From Sulfurovum sp. (GTDB taxonomy: Bacteria > Campylobacterota > Campylobacteria > Campylobacterales > Sulfurovaceae): a DNA stretch of 18,053 nt. The notes beneath the pieces were generated by a model. The model was not told the DNA's origin. It saw only the letters and a program-made list of their open reading frames with translations, and ran no database searches. The stretch spans positions 1 through 18,053 of the forward strand of contig SOIK01000249.1 in NCBI GenBank assembly GCA_004377245.1, in the 5' to 3' direction. How positions within the stretch are numbered: position 1 is the first letter of the stretch; every line of letters begins with the position of its first letter. The position numbers were made by a program, and so were the translations under genes. Shown here piece by piece: positions 16,218 through 18,053 of the stretch.

Positions 16218-17282
16218 ATGACTTTAATCGAAAAAGTAAAAAACAAAGAGAGACTCACCCAAGAAGAGGGTGAGGCATTGTATGATTTAGATCTTTATAC
16301 TTTAGGTGAACTCGCAGATGAGATACGCCAAGAGAAGTATGGAAAGAAAAGTTATTTTAACATCAACCGTCATATTAATCCTACCAATGTATGTGCTGAT
16401 ATCTGCAAGTTTTGCGCCTACTCAGCAAGTAGAAAAAACCCTAACCAATACACCATGTCACACGAAGAGATATTGGACATTGTAAAAAACTCTGTGCAGA
16501 AGGGTGCAAAAGAGATGCACATCGTCTCAGCACACAACCCCAATGATGGTGTAGAGTGGTATATGGGCGCTTTTAGGAAGATAAAAGAGCAGTTCCCTGA
16601 TTTGCATGTAAAAGCTATGACTGCTGCAGAAATAGACTTTTTAACCAGAGAGTATGGATTGAGTTATGATGAAGTCCTTGACCTTATGATAGAGAGCGGT
16701 GTAGATTCTATGCCAGGGGGTGGTGCAGAGATCTTTGATGAAGAGGTACGTGAGTATCTATGTAAAGGTAAAGTCACTTCAGACCAATGGCTAGAGATAC
16801 ACCAAAAATGGCACGAGAGAGGTAAAGAGAGTAATGCAACGATGCTCTTTGGTCATGTAGAGACAAGAGCACATCGTATAGATCACATGATAAGACTACG
16901 TGACCTGCAAGATAAAACGGGTGGATTTAATGCCTTTATCCCACTTGTCTATCAAAGAGACAATAACTTTTTAAAGGTAAAAGAGTTCCCTTCAGGACAA
17001 GAGATACTTAAAACCTACGCCATCAGTCGCATTATGTTAGATAATATCCCACATATTAAAGCATACTGGGTTACAGCATCGGTCAATCTTGCACTTATCG
17101 CTCAAGAGTTTGGTTGTGATGATTTGGATGGAACCATAGAAAAAGAGTCTATTCAAGCTGCCGCAGGAGCACAAAGCAGTCACGGTATGAATCTTGATGA
17201 TTTTGTAGCACTCATTAAAAATTCTGGCTTTACACCAGTAGAGCGTGATAGTCTCTATAACGAGTTAAAAACGTATGCATAA
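16218..17282 (+). CDS. mqnE: Aminofutalosine synthase (radical SAM)
   Basis: MqnE adds the adenosyl radical of SAM to the enolpyruvyl group of 3-enolpyruvylbenzoate to give 6-amino-6-deoxyfutalosine, in the futalosine route to menaquinone. The 354-residue protein has the radical SAM CX3CX2C cluster motif CADICKFC (C59, C63, C66) after NINRHINPTN. The later segments MPGGGAEIFDEEVRE, ATMLFGHVET, GGFNAFIPL and NIPHIKAYWV are typical of MqnE and separate it from the related MqnC cyclase. AGAGGG lies 4 nt before the ATG. The 3' end overlaps the next gene by 8 bp. The pathway is the standard one in Campylobacterota, which rely on menaquinone for respiration. Confidence 0.93.
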   Translation: MTLIEKVKNKERLTQEEGEALYDLDLYTLGELADEIRQEKYGKKSYFNINRHINPTNVCADICKFCAYSASRKNPNQYTMSHEEILDIVKNSVQKGAKEMHIVSAHNPNDGVEWYMGAFRKIKEQFPDLHVKAMTAAEIDFLTREYGLSYDEVLDLMIESGVDSMPGGGAEIFDEEVREYLCKGKVTSDQWLEIHQKWHERGKESNATMLFGHVETRAHRIDHMIRLRDLQDKTGGFNAFIPLVYQRDNNFLKVKEFPSGQEILKTYAISRIMLDNIPHIKAYWVTASVNLALIAQEFGCDDLDGTIEKESIQAAAGAQSSHGMNLDDFVALIKNSGFTPVERDSLYNELKTYA

Positions 17283-17727
17283 AGTCTATTATGGCTATGA
17301 GACATTTTTAGCCGATACGAAACAATTGACAAAAAAGATAGAGTGGGAGTTTGATGCCATTATTGCTATCGCCAGAGGAGGGCTTTCTCTAGCTCACCTT
17401 CTGGGAGAATATTATGATCTTAGAGCAGTTTATAGTATCAATACTATTGGCTATGACGATACCCAAAAGCTTGACTCTGTAAAAGTCTTTAATCCTCCCC
17501 AATTACAAGATGCGAGATCGGTACTTATCGTTGATGATATTGTTGATAGTGGAGATACGTTAGTAGAAGTTTTAAAGGTCTTAGGTGAGGCATACCCTCA
17601 TGTTACATTTAAAACAGCGTCGCTTTTTTATAAAAAAAGTGCTAAAATAGCTCCAAATTGGTATGTTAAAGAAGCAGAAGCTTGGATTGAGTTTTTTTGG
17701 GTAGAAGATATAAAGAGGAAAACGTAA
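17275..17727 (+). CDS. Gpt-like purine phosphoribosyltransferase
   Basis: This 150-residue type I phosphoribosyltransferase has the PRPP-binding loop [14 protein letters not shown] (83-96), an N-terminal [10 protein letters not shown] motif (31-40) that binds pyrophosphate, and a C-terminal WIEFFWVED segment like the W-x-x-F-P-W motif of xanthine-guanine enzymes. It probably converts a purine base (xanthine, guanine or hypoxanthine) and PRPP to the nucleotide, in the cytoplasm. The exact base cannot be read from the sequence. It starts inside the end of mqnE (8-bp overlap), so translation is likely coupled. The futalosine pathway releases a purine base, so a salvage enzyme beside mqnE makes sense, but that link is inference. 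Confidence 0.83.
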   Translation: MHKVYYGYETFLADTKQLTKKIEWEFDAIIAIARGGLSLAHLLGEYYDLRAVYSINTIGYDDTQKLDSVKVFNPPQLQDARSVLIVDDIVDSGDTLVEVLKVLGEAYPHVTFKTASLFYKKSAKIAPNWYVKEAEAWIEFFWVEDIKRKT

Positions 17728-17728
17728 A

Positions 17729-18053
17729 ATGGTATTAATGATAGACAACTACGACAGCTTTACCTATAATGTAGTGCAGTATTGCCGAGAGCTTGGTGCA
17801 GATCTGAAGGTGATCCGAAACGATGAAATGACAATTGATGAGATCAAAGCACTGAATCCTGAAAAAATTATCCTCTCTCCGGGACCTTCTACACCAGACG
17901 ATGCAGGTGTAACACTAGATGTCATTAAAGAGTTTGCCGATACGACACCTATATTTGGTATCTGTTTAGGACATCAGAGTATTGCACAAGCTTTTGGCGG
18001 GGATGTAATAAGAGCTAAAAATATGATGCATGGCAAGACTTCACAAGTTGTTG
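17729..18053 (+). CDS. trpG: Glutamine amidotransferase, TrpG/PabA type (3' end outside window)
   Basis: The ATG follows the phosphoribosyltransferase stop by 1 bp, with GAGGA upstream, and the frame runs off the right edge after 108 residues. It is a class I glutamine amidotransferase that supplies ammonia to anthranilate synthase (tryptophan) or aminodeoxychorismate synthase (folate). The family signature is complete: [14 protein letters not shown] at the start, [12 protein letters not shown] (49-60) and the nucleophile Cys79 in FGICLGHQ. The His-Glu pair of the triad lies beyond the edge. TrpG and PabA cannot be told apart here. No trpE or trpD is on the left, so one shared enzyme for both pathways is plausible. 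Confidence 0.92.
   Translation, partial: MVLMIDNYDSFTYNVVQYCRELGADLKVIRNDEMTIDEIKALNPEKIILSPGPSTPDDAGVTLDVIKEFADTTPIFGICLGHQSIAQAFGGDVIRAKNMMHGKTSQVV

Overview
The window looks like chromosomal DNA of a Campylobacterota (Epsilonproteobacteria) bacterium, probably close to Sulfurovum or Sulfurimonas. This is inferred from low GC, tightly packed genes, the futalosine menaquinone gene mqnE, a ThiO-type thiamine operon and the style of the proteins. No rRNA or tRNA gene, CRISPR array or intact insertion sequence was seen.

Layout. (1) Positions 1-2652, plus strand: the 3' part of an outer-membrane beta-barrel gene, then a zinc-type binding protein (znuA) and an ABC-3 permease (znuB) that overlaps it. 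This is a metal-uptake operon whose ATPase is not in view. A small, very acidic protein gene follows (about 2730-2987), then a perfect 11-bp hairpin that probably terminates transcription from both sides. (2) 3036-5309, minus strand: metE, cobalamin-independent methionine synthase, with a perfect 16-bp palindrome upstream of its start. (3) 5310-6333: a 1-kb, mostly non-coding stretch. It holds an orphan minus-strand ORF with a good promoter and ribosome site, a 196-bp MITE-like element with long inverted arms and a 5-bp target duplication, and the thiC promoter and TPP riboswitch. (4) 6334-11788, plus strand: thiC-thiO-thiS-thiG-thiE-thiD, a thiamine operon that uses glycine oxidase (ThiO) instead of ThiH. 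(5) 11822-16098, minus strand: glnD and glmS, 2 bp apart. (6) 16218 to the right edge, plus strand: mqnE, a Gpt-like phosphoribosyltransferase, and the start of a TrpG/PabA glutamine amidotransferase. glnD and mqnE diverge from a symmetric promoter.

How the genes work together. ThiC makes HMP-phosphate and ThiD phosphorylates it. ThiO, ThiS and ThiG build the thiazole (ThiF must be elsewhere). ThiE joins the two halves. The TPP riboswitch closes the loop: its 3' strand, a later pyrimidine tract and the thiC Shine-Dalgarno sequence form a clear set of mutually exclusive pairings. GlnD senses glutamine and GlmS consumes it for cell-wall amino sugar. MqnE belongs to the futalosine route to menaquinone.

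I did not find a clearly new multi-gene system. The least explained parts are the MITE-like element with the neighbouring orphan ORF, the metE palindrome, the 31-nt hairpin before mqnE, and a cysteine-bearing insertion in ThiO.
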